This document shows, one piece after another, positions 1 through 8,226 of a stretch of 64,000 nt of DNA. Source of the DNA: Flavonifractor sp. An112 (lineage in GTDB: Bacteria > Bacillota > Clostridia > Oscillospirales > Oscillospiraceae). Every line of letters starts with the position of its first letter. Positions within the stretch are counted from its first letter, which is position 1. The notes beneath the pieces were generated by a model, which ran no database searches, was not told the origin of the DNA, and saw nothing but the letters and a program-made list of their open reading frames with translations. The stretch lies in the NCBI RefSeq assembly GCF_002161085.1, contig NZ_NFLU01000006.1, positions 62,001 to 126,000 of the forward strand, written 5' to 3'. Made by a program: the position numbers and the translations under genes.

Positions 1-719
1 GCCTCCGGGCTGGGGTCGTGCTCCTTGTTCCACTGGTCAATCTCATATTTGCCCTTCCGCAGGACAGCCCATACCAGCACCGCCACGCCAATCGCGATGA
101 TGATCAGGAACACCGCCGCTACCTTAGCCTCCGCCCGATCACCCATCAGCTCCGCACTGTCCCCCAGCAGGATCAGCCACACCACCGCAAGGAAAAAGCC
201 CACGATAGGCAGAGCGATGAGGAAGGGATAGCGATTCAGGAACCGCTCCCGCTGCTCTTTGGTATAGAAATCCTGAAGGACCGGGTGTTCCTTCTCAAAG
301 CGATCATAGCGCATACCGACAATCACCAGGATGGCCACCGCCACCGCGATCCCCGAGATGAGCACCGCCGCCACCCAATTCTCTGGCATACCCACCGCAC
401 CGTAGAGCCCCAGCGCGCCCCCCACCGACAGGATGATAAGCCCTGTCGCCATGGCGATCCAATTGGAGAACCAGTTCATAAAACGGTCGTATCCAACGGC
501 GTCGGTCTGATAATTGGCCCGCACATCCCCCCGCAGCAGGGTGTCCAGGTCGGTGTGGAACAGCTCACACAGCACCAGTAATTTTTCCATTTCTGGAAAA
601 CTGGTATCCGACTCCCACTTGCTCACCGACTGCCGGGACACCTGAAGGGCCTCGGCCAGCCCCTCCTGGGTCATCCCGGCCCGGTCCCGGAGAAATTGTA
701 GATTCGTCCCAAAACTCAT
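1..719 (-). CDS. XRE-family HTH regulator with C-terminal membrane domain (partial)
   Basis: The gene starts with ATG at 719, behind an AGAGGAGG ribosome site, and runs off the left window edge, so the C-terminus is missing. The first ~60 residues form a Cro/C1-type helix-turn-helix (GMTQEGLAEALQVSRQSVSKW). About four hydrophobic helices follow (roughly residues 84-107, 112-133, 168-190 and 200-222), separated by charged loops. This architecture is common in Clostridia as a DNA-binding regulator tethered to the membrane; its signal and targets are unknown. It stands alone on the minus strand. The HTH assignment is secure; the regulatory role is inferred. Confidence 0.85.
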   Translation of the reverse strand, partial: MSFGTNLQFLRDRAGMTQEGLAEALQVSRQSVSKWESDTSFPEMEKLLVLCELFHTDLDTLLRGDVRANYQTDAVGYDRFMNWFSNWIAMATGLIILSVGGALGLYGAVGMPENWVAAVLISGIAVAVAILVIVGMRYDRFEKEHPVLQDFYTKEQRERFLNRYPFLIALPIVGFFLAVVWLILLGDSAELMGDRAEAKVAAVFLIIIAIGVAVLVWAVLRKGKYEIDQWNKEHDPSPE

Positions 720-755
720 GGTCTCTGCCTCCTCTCAAGGTGGCTATAACATATC

Positions 756-801
756 AAAACCCAAGCGCAACTGAAACCAATTTGCAGTTGCGTTTGGGTT
801 T
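756..801 (-). terminator. Intrinsic terminator after the AlbA_2 gene
   Basis: A 16-bp stem (AACCCAAGCGCAACTG, one G-T wobble) encloses an ~11-nt loop. On the minus strand it is followed by TTTTGATA. It sits 50 bp past the stop of the gene ending at 851. The plus-strand side has an even better U tract. Confidence 0.75.
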
Positions 802-850
802 TTTCCTGTAAACTTTCGGTTGCATCGGGCTTTTTGCCCTCAAAAAATGC

Positions 851-1306
851 TCAGTGGGACCGGCCGCCCAGCATGGCGTTCAGCTCCGCCTGGGTACAGT
901 GATAATCCCCGTCTCCGCTGCGGCGGTAGGACCCTCTGCGGAGATTGCCCCCGATATACACCGGCCGCTGATCCTGTTCCGCCATAGGCACGGTAATGGC
1001 CACAATATCCCCGCCGTCCACATGGAGGATCTGGATGTCCTCCTCGTTTAGGATATTGAGGCTGACCACTGCCGGATCGTCCAGACCGGCAATGAACTCC
1101 TCCACCATGCCCTGGGGGTCCAGCAGACCCTGTACCCGCAGGCTGTGGTCGGGCAGCTCCTCCACCCCCAGCAGGATCACCCCGCCGTAGCTATTGGCAA
1201 AGGCGGAGTAGGTCTCCCAGATGCTGTGGGGCAGACCGCCGGTGGCCAGCTTGGCCTCCAGGCGGTTGTTCTCCCGATAGCGGCTAATCTGTGTGAAGTC
1301 GAACAT
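851..1306 (-). CDS. AlbA_2 (Schlafen-type) domain protein, putative DNA-binding
   Basis: This 151-aa protein matches the AlbA_2 / former AAA_4 domain: the N-terminal ENNRLEAKLATGGLP stretch, then YSAFANSYGGVILLGVEE, and the C-terminal YIGGNLRRGSYRRSGD typical of the family. These domains are thought to bind nucleic acid and usually form the N-terminus of longer ATP-binding regulators. Here the domain is the whole protein, which also occurs in Firmicutes. Start ATG at 1306 follows AGGGGAGG. A good promoter (TTGTCA / TATAAT) lies directly upstream, so it is probably monocistronic. The biological role is unknown. Confidence 0.75.
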   Translation of the reverse strand: MFDFTQISRYRENNRLEAKLATGGLPHSIWETYSAFANSYGGVILLGVEELPDHSLRVQGLLDPQGMVEEFIAGLDDPAVVSLNILNEEDIQILHVDGGDIVAITVPMAEQDQRPVYIGGNLRRGSYRRSGDGDYHCTQAELNAMLGGRSH

Positions 1307-1336
1307 AGGGCCTGCCTCCCCTTTCGTAGTGCCTTC

Positions 1337-1365
1337 ATTATACCGGGAAGGATGGCCGTTGACAA
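1337..1365 (-). promoter_or_regulatory. Housekeeping promoter for the AlbA_2 gene
   Basis: Minus-strand -35 TTGTCA (1360-1365) and -10 TATAAT (1337-1342) with a 17-bp spacer, about 30 bp before the start codon. Confidence 0.75.
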
Positions 1366-1373
1366 GGAAAAAA

Positions 1374-1397
1374 GGGGCCTGTCCGTGGACAGGTCCC
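1374..1397 (-). terminator. Intrinsic terminator of the feo-sir2 operon
   Basis: The minus-strand hairpin GGGACCTGTCC / GGACAGGCCCC is followed by six Ts, just downstream of the Sir2 stop. Confidence 0.85.
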
Positions 1398-1406
1398 TTT
1401 TATGGG

Positions 1407-2132
1407 TTATACGGTAACAGCGCCCAAAATCTCCCCAATGGGTCCGGCAATCACCAGGTCGGCCTCCTTGTCGTAGGGGGTGGGGCTCTTGTTGATGAGG
1501 GTCAGCTTGTTCCCCCGGTAGTAGCGGATGAGACCCGCCGCCGGATACACCGCCAGAGAGGTGCCGCCGATGATGAGCATATCCGCCCGGGAGATGGCCA
1601 GCACAGCGGCCTCGATGGTCTCCTGGTCCAGGGACTCCTCATAGAGCACCACATCAGGCTTGATCATGCCGCCGCACACCGGGCAGTGGGGCACGCCCTT
1701 CTGCTCCATCATAAAGTCCAGGTCGTAGAACTGGTGACACTTCATACAGTAGTTGCGGTGGACCGAGCCGTGGAGCTCGTAGACGTTGACGCTGCCCGCC
1801 GCCTGGTGAAGGCCGTCAATGTTCTGGGTCACCACCGCTTTCAGCTTGCCCGCCCGCTCCAGCTCCGCCAGCTTCAGATGGGCGGCATTTGGTTTGGCGT
1901 CAGGAAAGAGCATCTTGTTGTGGTAGAAGCGGTAAAACTCCTCCGGATTCTTCTGGAAGAAGGTGTGGCTCAAAATGGTCTCCGGGGGATACTGGTATTG
2001 CTGGTTGTACAGGCCGTCCACGCTGCGGAAATCAGGGATGCCGCTCTCGGTGGACACGCCCGCCCCGCCGAAAAAGACGATATTCTCACTCTCGTCGATC
2101 CATTTCTGGAGCTGTTCCAGTTTTTGATCCAT
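1407..2132 (-). CDS. cobB: Sir2-family NAD-dependent protein deacylase
   Basis: Sirtuins remove acyl groups from lysines using NAD+. The 241-aa protein has the full set: GAGVSTESGIPDFR (residues 23-36, NAD site), QNIDGLH (103-109), catalytic His121 in ELHG, a zinc site of two Cys pairs (C129/C132 and C150/C153), and GGTSLAVYPAAGL in the C-terminal Rossmann part. Length is normal for bacterial sirtuins. ATG at 2132 follows GGAGGGG. It lies only 13 bp after the Cys-rich FeoB-associated gene, so it is the last gene of the iron-uptake operon. That placement is unusual but may only reflect read-through transcription. Confidence 0.93.
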   Translation of the reverse strand: MDQKLEQLQKWIDESENIVFFGGAGVSTESGIPDFRSVDGLYNQQYQYPPETILSHTFFQKNPEEFYRFYHNKMLFPDAKPNAAHLKLAELERAGKLKAVVTQNIDGLHQAAGSVNVYELHGSVHRNYCMKCHQFYDLDFMMEQKGVPHCPVCGGMIKPDVVLYEESLDQETIEAAVLAISRADMLIIGGTSLAVYPAAGLIRYYRGNKLTLINKSPTPYDKEADLVIAGPIGEILGAVTV

Positions 2133-2145
2133 ACCAAGCCCCTCC

Positions 2146-2310
2146 TTACGGTGCTTTCCTGTGGCGGCAGTAGGTGTGGGGGCAGCTGGAGCAGCCGCCG
2201 CAGTCGCACCCCCGCTTGCCCTTTAGATTCTGATGGAAGCGATAGATCAGGTAGACCGCCGCCCAGATAATGAGGACGGCCACCCCGGCGTAGATCAGGT
2301 ATTTCAACAT
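2146..2310 (-). CDS. FeoB-associated Cys-rich membrane protein
   Basis: A 54-aa peptide: an N-terminal transmembrane helix (about residues 4-23, LIYAGVAVLIIWAAVYLIY), then a basic linker and a tail with six cysteines (CDCGGCSSCPHTYC). This is the pattern of the small FeoB-associated Cys-rich proteins encoded next to feoB in many Firmicutes. They are proposed to help FeoB pass ferrous iron, but the mechanism is not established. The gene starts 4 bp after the feoB stop, so it is translated in the same operon. Confidence 0.85.
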   Translation of the reverse strand: MLKYLIYAGVAVLIIWAAVYLIYRFHQNLKGKRGCDCGGCSSCPHTYCRHRKAP

Positions 2311-2314
2311 AGCG

Positions 2315-4762
2315 TTACCTCAAAAACAGAGAGCCGATCTGGTAGACCAGGAAGGAACCCAGCCAGGCCGCCCCCAGCTGCCAGCAGATGGAGGCCAGAG
2401 TCCACTTGGCGGAGTTCATCTCCTTGCGGATGGTGGACACCGCGGCCACACAGGGCACATAGAGCAGCACGAACACCAGGAAGGAGTAGGCCGCCAGGGG
2501 GCTCTGGAACGTGCCGCCCAGGGCCGCGGCAATGGCGGTGCCGCTGGCGGTGACGGAGAAGCCGTAGAACATACTCATGGAGGACACCACCATCTCCTTG
2601 GCGACCAGGCCGGAGAGGAGGGCCACCGCCGCCTGCCAGGTACCGAAGCCCAGCGGCGCGAAGAGGGGGGCCAGGAAGGACCCGATGGCGCCCAGGATGG
2701 AATATTCCTCGTTGGACACCATACCGAAGGCGCCGCCCTCAAAGCCGAAGGTCTGGAGGAACCACAGCAGCACGCTCATGGCCAGGATCAGAGTGCCCGC
2801 CTTGATGAGGAAGCCCTTCACCTTCTCCCACACATGGAGGGCGATGTTCTTCAGGGTGGGCAGGCGGTAGGGGGGCAGCTCCAGCACAAAGGCGGCGGGC
2901 TCCCCCTTGAACACCAGTTTCTTCAGCAGGATGCCGGAGAGAATGGCGAAGATCAGGCCCAGGAAGTAGAGGGAAAACACCACCAGGCCGCCATACCGTG
3001 GGAAGAAGGCGGCGGTGAGCAGGCCGTACACCGGCAGCCGGGCGGAGCAGGACATGAAGGGCACCAGCATGATGGTCATGCGGCGGTCCTTCTCATTCTC
3101 CATGGTGCGGGCGCCCATAACGGCGGGAACCGTACAGCCAAAGCCCATCAGCATGGGGATAAAGGCTTTGCCGCTGAGGCCGAAGCGCCGCAGCAGCCGG
3201 TCCATGATGAAGGCGGCCCGGGCCATATAGCCCGAGTCCTCCAGGAAGGACAGGAAGAGGAACAGAATGGCGATCTGGGGCAGGAACGTCAACACGCCGC
3301 CTACACCGGCAATGACGCCGTCCACCAGCAAAGCCTCCACCCAGGGAGCAGTACCGGCGGCAGCCAGCACACCCCGCACCCAGTCGGCAAAGTAGCCGCC
3401 AATGAGGGTATCCACCTCATCAGCCAGCATCTGGCCGGGGCCGAAGGTGAGGGCGAACATAGCCAGCATCATCAGCAGGAACACAGGGATGGCGAACACC
3501 TTGTGGGTGACGATGGCGTCGATCCGATCGGACAGGGTGGGCGTACCCAGGGGACAGCCCCGGTGCACACAGCTGTCCACCACCTTCTGGATAAACTGAT
3601 ACCGGGCGTCGGCGATAAGGGTCTCCCGGTCGCCCAGCTCATAGGCGCTCTCGTATTCCTGACAAACCCGTTCCAGGGCGGCCTTCTCCACCCCGTTCAG
3701 GCCCAGGGCCTTCTCCACCAGATCGTCCCCCTCAATGAGCTTGATGGAAGCCCAGTGGGCGGGAATGTGGGCGGCATAGGCCTTGTCGTGGATGAGCTCG
3801 CCCATCTTATGGTGGATCTGGTGGGTGAAGTCGTCATACAGGTCGTCCGGCTCTACGGTGACCCCAACGTGCATCTGGTGGTGGGCCACCTCCAGCAGCT
3901 TCTGGATGTTTTTGCCCGACCGGGCGGTGATGGGGATCACCGGTACGCCCAGTTCCTCGGACAGCCGGTCCACATCGATCTTGTCCCCGTGCTTCTCCAC
4001 CTCGTCCATAAAGTTGAGAGCAATGACCATAGGCCGCTCCAGCTCCAGCAGCTGGGCGGTCAGATAGAGGTTGCGCTCAATGTTGGTGGCGTCAATGATG
4101 TCGATGATGGCGTCGGGCCGCTCTCCGACGATAAAATCCCGGGCCACGATCTCCTCCATGGAGTAGGGGGAGAGGGAGTAAATGCCGGGCAGATCCACCA
4201 CGGTGACGGATTTCCCATCTACCTCCGCCCTGCCCTCCTTCTTCTCCACCGTCACGCCGGGCCAGTTGCCCACATACTGGTTGGAGCCGGTAAGGGCATT
4301 AAAGAGGGTGGTCTTGCCGCAGTTGGGGTTGCCCACCAGGGCCAGCTTCATCTCCCGGGTGTCGTGGCTGGCGTAGTCGGGCACGCCGCCGTGGGCCGCC
4401 GCCTCATGGGCGTGGTCGGCGTTCATCCGGCGCAGGGTCTCCTCGTCGGGCATATGCTGCACCATGCCCATGCGCTGCCTGCGGGTCTGGGCCCGCCGCT
4501 CCCCCTCCTCGCCGGTGGCGATGAGGATCTGGGCGGCGTCGGCCTTCCGCAGGGACAGCTCGTAGCCCCGCAGGTTGAGCTCCACCGGGTCGCCGAAGGG
4601 GGCCACCTTGCGCACCATGACCTGGGTACCGGGGGTCAGGCCCATGTCAACCAGGCGGCGCTTCACCGGCCCCCGGTCATTGCCTACCTGGAGAATGATG
4701 CCCTTTTCCCCGGGCTGGACTTCCTCCAGAGTCTTATGTGTCTGTGTCTCTTGTAGTTTCAT
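2315..4762 (-). CDS. feoB: FeoA-FeoB fusion, ferrous iron transporter
   Basis: An 815-aa protein that imports Fe2+ through the cytoplasmic membrane. Residues ~10-83 form a FeoA (SH3-like) domain, normally a separate protein. A ~55-residue linker follows, then the FeoB GTPase domain with G1 GNPNCGKTT (144-152) and DLPGIYSLSPYS as switch II. The rest is the helical GDI-like spacer and the polytopic membrane domain with Gate motifs (GCTVPAVMGARTM and the later CVAAVSTIRKE). All expected motifs are present. It is the first gene of an operon with the Cys-rich peptide and Sir2. The promoter carries a DtxR-like iron box, so iron repression is likely. Confidence 0.96.
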   Translation of the reverse strand: MKLQETQTHKTLEEVQPGEKGIILQVGNDRGPVKRRLVDMGLTPGTQVMVRKVAPFGDPVELNLRGYELSLRKADAAQILIATGEEGERRAQTRRQRMGMVQHMPDEETLRRMNADHAHEAAAHGGVPDYASHDTREMKLALVGNPNCGKTTLFNALTGSNQYVGNWPGVTVEKKEGRAEVDGKSVTVVDLPGIYSLSPYSMEEIVARDFIVGERPDAIIDIIDATNIERNLYLTAQLLELERPMVIALNFMDEVEKHGDKIDVDRLSEELGVPVIPITARSGKNIQKLLEVAHHQMHVGVTVEPDDLYDDFTHQIHHKMGELIHDKAYAAHIPAHWASIKLIEGDDLVEKALGLNGVEKAALERVCQEYESAYELGDRETLIADARYQFIQKVVDSCVHRGCPLGTPTLSDRIDAIVTHKVFAIPVFLLMMLAMFALTFGPGQMLADEVDTLIGGYFADWVRGVLAAAGTAPWVEALLVDGVIAGVGGVLTFLPQIAILFLFLSFLEDSGYMARAAFIMDRLLRRFGLSGKAFIPMLMGFGCTVPAVMGARTMENEKDRRMTIMLVPFMSCSARLPVYGLLTAAFFPRYGGLVVFSLYFLGLIFAILSGILLKKLVFKGEPAAFVLELPPYRLPTLKNIALHVWEKVKGFLIKAGTLILAMSVLLWFLQTFGFEGGAFGMVSNEEYSILGAIGSFLAPLFAPLGFGTWQAAVALLSGLVAKEMVVSSMSMFYGFSVTASGTAIAAALGGTFQSPLAAYSFLVFVLLYVPCVAAVSTIRKEMNSAKWTLASICWQLGAAWLGSFLVYQIGSLFLR

Positions 4763-4781
4763 CTTATCCCATCCGCAGTTC

Positions 4782-4841
4782 TCAGAGTTAATCTAATCTA
4801 ATTCCGTGCCCATTATACTACGCTGGCAGCGGCAGACGCAA
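4782..4841 (-). promoter_or_regulatory. feo promoter with DtxR/IdeR-like iron box
   Basis: Minus-strand -35 TTGCGT (4836-4841), 18-bp spacer, -10 TATAAT (4812-4817). Just downstream, over the expected transcription start, is TTAGATTAGATTAACTCTGA (4782-4801). It matches about 13 of 19 positions of the actinobacterial DtxR/IdeR consensus. The promoter is seen directly; the iron-box reading is inference. Confidence 0.65.
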
Positions 4842-4913
4842 GAGACTTCCCCCGCCATTTTCACCAAAATCCCACTGGTTTTGTGGCCATAAGAGAAAAC
4901 ATCGAACAAAGGC

Positions 4914-4948
4914 AAAAAAGGAGCGCCGCGGAATCTCCGCAGCGCTCC
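4914..4948 (-). terminator. Intrinsic terminator of the CD1247-type gene
   Basis: Minus-strand stem GGAGCGC / GCGCTCC, extended inward by paired CGG/CCG, followed by six Ts. It lies 17 bp after the stop at 4965. Confidence 0.8.
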
Positions 4949-4964
4949 CGATATACCTTGGAAC

Positions 4965-5435
4965 TTAGTCCTCGTGGTCGTGGTCCTCACAGCCGCAGCC
5001 ACAGCCGCAGTCGTCCTCGTCCTCATCGCCGCAGCAGCAGTCGTCAGACAGGTCCAGAGCGAACTTCTGCTTGCAGCTGGGGCACTGGATTACGCCCTCG
5101 TCCAGAACGGACTCGTCGATCACCAGAGTCTCGCCGCAGTTGGGGCACTCGGTCTCGAAGAAGTCGTCGTCATCGCAGCAGCAATCGTCGTCGTCATCCT
5201 CGTCGTCCTCGTCCTCATAGACGGCCTTCTCCACGTCGGCCAGGTCGTCGGAGATGGCGTCGATCTCCTCGCCCAGAGCCACGGTGTTCTCCTCCAGATC
5301 CTCAATGGACATCCCGATCTCCTCCAGGATGCCGATGATCACGTTGAGGAGCTTGCCCTCCTTGGACTTCTCGGTGTCGATATTCAGGCCCTCAGCCAGG
5401 CCCTTCAGGTACGCGACCTTCTCAGAAATCGTCAT
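4965..5435 (-). CDS. CD1247-type acidic zinc-ribbon protein
   Basis: A 156-aa soluble protein. The N-terminal ~75 residues (MTISEKVAYLKGLAEGL onward, rich in Glu and Leu, probably coiled) match the clostridial CD1247 N-terminal domain. Then comes an extremely acidic Asp/Glu run containing CCC, a CPNC...CPSC zinc ribbon (CPNCGETL and CPSCKQKF), and a tail of Asp-Glu-Cys-Gly-His ending CEDHDHED. The start is the ATG at 5435, seven bases after AAGGAGA, rather than an upstream in-frame ATG at 5456 that lacks a good site. Function is unknown; the tail looks able to bind metal ions. Confidence 0.8.
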   Translation of the reverse strand: MTISEKVAYLKGLAEGLNIDTEKSKEGKLLNVIIGILEEIGMSIEDLEENTVALGEEIDAISDDLADVEKAVYEDEDDEDDDDDCCCDDDDFFETECPNCGETLVIDESVLDEGVIQCPSCKQKFALDLSDDCCCGDEDEDDCGCGCGCEDHDHED

Positions 5436-5560
5436 AATGCGTCTCCTTTTCTTCATCAGTCAGCCACGAAGGGCCAATAGAATAGGAATCTGTTTTGGGG
5501 TGGATTCACTTCACCCGAAAACACCTCGACCCGCGCCACGGGGCGCGAAACCGGGGGTAT

Positions 5561-5626
5561 CAAATGGATTGTGCCGCCATGCGGCGCGGTCCATTTGTAT
5601 CTAGGGGGCATTGGATGCCCCCTAGA
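5561..5626 (-). repeat. Two tandem hairpins downstream of efp
   Basis: First hairpin: CAAATGGA (5561-5568) pairs with TCCATTTG (5590-5597) and encloses GCCGC/GCGGC. Second: a perfect 12-bp stem TCTAGGGGGCAT (5600-5611) / ATGCCCCCTAGA (5615-5626) with a 3-nt loop. Neither has a U tract. They lie right after the efp stop and may terminate or stabilise the mRNA 3' end. Confidence 0.6.
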
Positions 5627-5632
5627 CGTTGA

Positions 5633-6202
5633 TTACCCCTTGCAGCGCTCCAGGTACTCGCCGGTACGGGTGTCGATCTTGATCTTGTCGCCGGGGTTGA
5701 TGAACAGGGGCACCTTGATCTCGGCGCCGGTCTCCAGGGTGGCGGGCTTGGTCACGTTGGTGGCGGTGTCGCCCTTGAAGCCGGGATCGGTCTCGCTGAC
5801 CTCCAGCTCCACGAAGGTGGGGGGCTCCACGGCGAAGATCTTGCCCTTGTAGGAGTTGATCTTGCACACCATGTTCTCCTTCACGAAGCGGAAGTTGTCA
5901 CCCAGCAGCTCGGAGCCGATGGGCACCAGGTCGTAGGTCTCGGGGTCCATGAAGTAGTACAGATCGCCGTCGTTGTAGCTGTACTCCATGTCCTTGCGCT
6001 CCACATAGGCCTGCTCAAACTTGGCGGTGGGGTTGAAAGAGGTCTCGGTCACGCCGCCGGTGATGACGTTCTTCATCTTGGTGCGGACGAAAGCGGCGCC
6101 CTTACCGGGCTTGACGTGCTGGAACTCGACGACCTGCATGACCTGGCCGTCCATCTCAAAGGTCACGCCGTTGCGGAAATCACTGGCAGAAATCGTAGGC
6201 AT
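5633..6202 (-). CDS. efp: Translation elongation factor P
   Basis: EF-P binds the ribosome between the P and E sites and relieves stalling at polyproline stretches. The 189-aa length is typical. Three beta-barrel domains are recognisable: the N-terminal KOW-like domain with the exposed lysine loop VKPGKGAAF (Lys34, the usual modification site), the central OB domain, and the C-terminal OB domain ending [22 protein letters not shown] at 6202 follows GGAGG. It is the last gene of a minus-strand block with an aminopeptidase P just upstream, the same order as yqhT-efp in Bacillus. Confidence 0.98.
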   Translation of the reverse strand: MPTISASDFRNGVTFEMDGQVMQVVEFQHVKPGKGAAFVRTKMKNVITGGVTETSFNPTAKFEQAYVERKDMEYSYNDGDLYYFMDPETYDLVPIGSELLGDNFRFVKENMVCKINSYKGKIFAVEPPTFVELEVSETDPGFKGDTATNVTKPATLETGAEIKVPLFINPGDKIKIDTRTGEYLERCKG

Positions 6203-6281
6203 TGAAATTCATCCTCCAAAAGGTTTTTTAAATCATCAGCTAAGTCATTTTACCTTATTATTCCCCTCATTGCAAGGCTTT

Positions 6282-7343
6282 TTACAGAATAATCAGCTCT
6301 TTGGGAGATTTGGTGAGGTTCACAGTGCCCTCCTCGGTGTAGATGAGCACATCCTCAATCCGCACACCGAACTTGCCGGGCAGGTAGATACCGGGCTCAG
6401 CAGAAACAGCGGCACCCACAGGCATGGGGGTCTCGTCACGGCCGTTGGCATTGGGGGACTCATGGATCTCGATGCCTACGCTGTGGCCGAAGCCATGACC
6501 AAAGTATGCCCCGTAACCGGCGTCCTCAATCACCTTGGCAGCGGTGTTGTGGATCTCCTTGCCGGGCACGCCCGCCTTGGCGGCGGCAATACCGGCCAGC
6601 TGGGCCTTCAGCACGGTGTCGTACACCTTGCGCATCTCCTCGGTGGGCTCGCCCAGGGCAATGGTGCGGGTCATGTCGGAGCAGTAGCCGCCGTACTTGC
6701 AGCCAAAATCCATGGTGATAAACTCGCCCTTCTGCACCTTCTTCTCGCTGGGGATGCCGTGGGGCAGGGAGCCGTTGGGGCCGGACACCACAATGGGATC
6801 AAAGCTCATCTTTTCAGCGCCCCGGCACAGCATCTCGTACTGAAGGCGGGCAGCGATCTCCTGCTCGGTCATGCCGGGCTGGATGAACTTCAGAATGGCA
6901 TCAAAGGCCTGGTCGGTGATCTCCTGGGCCTTCTTCATCAGGGCGATCTCTTCCTCATCCTTGGCCGCCCGCAGGTTGTTCACCAGGCTCTGGGCAGGCA
7001 CCAGCTCGCAGGGCAGCTTGGAATACTGGTTGTAGGAGGCCACAGTCACATAGCCGTCCTCAAAGCCCATCTTCTGAATGCCCAGCTCCTGCACAGCCTG
7101 CTCGGCCAGCACCATGAAGTTCTTGTTCCGGTCGGTCATGGTAATATGGGCGCCGGTCACCAGGTTGCCGGCGGCCTCAATGTACCGGGAGTCGGTGAAA
7201 TAGCGGCTTTCATTCTTGGTCACGATGACCATGCCCTCGCCGTGGAACCCGATGGCGTAGTACTCACCGGGATCGCTGGTGATGAGCATGGCGTCCAGCT
7301 TGTATTCGTCCAGCTTGGCCGCGATCTGATTGAGATGATTCAT
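6282..7343 (-). CDS. M24-family Xaa-Pro aminopeptidase
   Basis: A cytoplasmic metallopeptidase that removes an N-terminal residue preceding proline. The 353-aa protein has an N-terminal creatinase-like domain (~1-125) and a C-terminal pita-bread domain. All five metal ligands are visible: Asp in MDFGCKYGG, Asp in CSDMTRT, His in HGFGHSVG, Glu in AEPGIYLPG and Glu in VRIED. ATG at 7343 follows AAGGAAG. It lies between an endonuclease IV-like gene and efp, a conserved pairing in Firmicutes. Whether it acts on free dipeptides or on longer peptides cannot be told from sequence. Confidence 0.93.
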   Translation of the reverse strand: MNHLNQIAAKLDEYKLDAMLITSDPGEYYAIGFHGEGMVIVTKNESRYFTDSRYIEAAGNLVTGAHITMTDRNKNFMVLAEQAVQELGIQKMGFEDGYVTVASYNQYSKLPCELVPAQSLVNNLRAAKDEEEIALMKKAQEITDQAFDAILKFIQPGMTEQEIAARLQYEMLCRGAEKMSFDPIVVSGPNGSLPHGIPSEKKVQKGEFITMDFGCKYGGYCSDMTRTIALGEPTEEMRKVYDTVLKAQLAGIAAAKAGVPGKEIHNTAAKVIEDAGYGAYFGHGFGHSVGIEIHESPNANGRDETPMPVGAAVSAEPGIYLPGKFGVRIEDVLIYTEEGTVNLTKSPKELIIL

Positions 7344-7380
7344 GATAAAGACTTCCTTTCTATCTCGCGCCGCAGCAGCC

Positions 7381-8226
7381 CTAAAGGGCGCTTTGGTACA
7401 GCTTTTTCATGGTTAGAGCGTCCTCGGCCTGTGTCCCGGCCGACTCGCAGATAAAAGTAGGGCTCCAGCCCCGGCGGGCCACCTCGGTCATCAGAGGCTC
7501 CGGGTCGGGCCCGAAGTCCGCCTGATCGAAGGTCAGGTGCATCTTCTCTCCCCCGTTGGGGGTGAACTGGATCTTGGAGAAGTGGCTGTGGAAACGGGAG
7601 GCCCGCTCCTCTCCCAGCACCTCTTTGATGCGGTCCAGCATTTTCACGCAGGCCTCATGGCCCTCCAGCTCTCCCAGAGTACGGGCGTACAGGTGGCCGA
7701 AATCCACGCAGGGGGTAAGCCGCTCATCCAGAGTACACAGCTCCAGCACCTCGTCCAGATCCCCCAGCTGGTTGATCTTGCCCATGGTTTCGGGGCAGAG
7801 GGTGATATGTCCAAACCCGGCAGCGTCGCAGGCGGTCACCACTTCTTTCAGGGATTTCAGGGCAATATCCTGGGCCTCCCGCCGGGTGCGCTTCATCAGT
7901 GCACCCGAGTGAATAACTACCCGGGTGGCACCCATCCAGTCTGCCGCCTGGCAGGCCGCTGTGATATAGCCGATGGTCTTTTGCAGGCTGTCGGGATCGG
8001 GATTGGCCAGATTGATGAAATAGGGAGCGTGGAGGGATAGGGCAATGCCCGCCTCCCTGGCCGCCTCCCCCACCTTTCTGGCCGTGGCTTCCCCTACGTT
8101 GACGCCCTTGCCGCACTGGTACTCGTAGCAGTCCAGCCCCAGCCCCGCCAGCCAGCGTGGAGCGTCCACCGAGGATTTATAGGGAAAGGACTCGGCATTA
8201 CCTGCCGGTCCGAAAATAGCGCTCAT
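7381..8226 (-). CDS. Endonuclease IV-like TIM-barrel protein
   Basis: A 281-aa AP-endonuclease-2 / xylose-isomerase-like TIM barrel. Recognisable metal-site segments are SLHAPYFINLANPD, VVIHSG, LCPETMGK, CVDFGHLYAR and FHSHFSKIQF, matching the zinc-binding His/Glu/Asp series of Nfo. It likely nicks DNA at abasic sites, but it is more divergent than classical Nfo, so activity is inferred. The start is ATG at 8226, preceded by AAGGAGAG, and it overlaps the yqeG stop by 4 bp (ATGA), so the two are translationally coupled. Confidence 0.8.
   Translation of the reverse strand: MSAIFGPAGNAESFPYKSSVDAPRWLAGLGLDCYEYQCGKGVNVGEATARKVGEAAREAGIALSLHAPYFINLANPDPDSLQKTIGYITAACQAADWMGATRVVIHSGALMKRTRREAQDIALKSLKEVVTACDAAGFGHITLCPETMGKINQLGDLDEVLELCTLDERLTPCVDFGHLYARTLGELEGHEACVKMLDRIKEVLGEERASRFHSHFSKIQFTPNGGEKMHLTFDQADFGPDPEPLMTEVARRGWSPTFICESAGTQAEDALTMKKLYQSAL

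Noticed and set aside
2834-4756. 640-codon open frame on the plus strand opposite feoB
   Set aside because: Low-complexity His/Gln/Gly/Val-rich product, no ribosome site, exactly opposite a conserved gene; an effect of GC-rich third positions.
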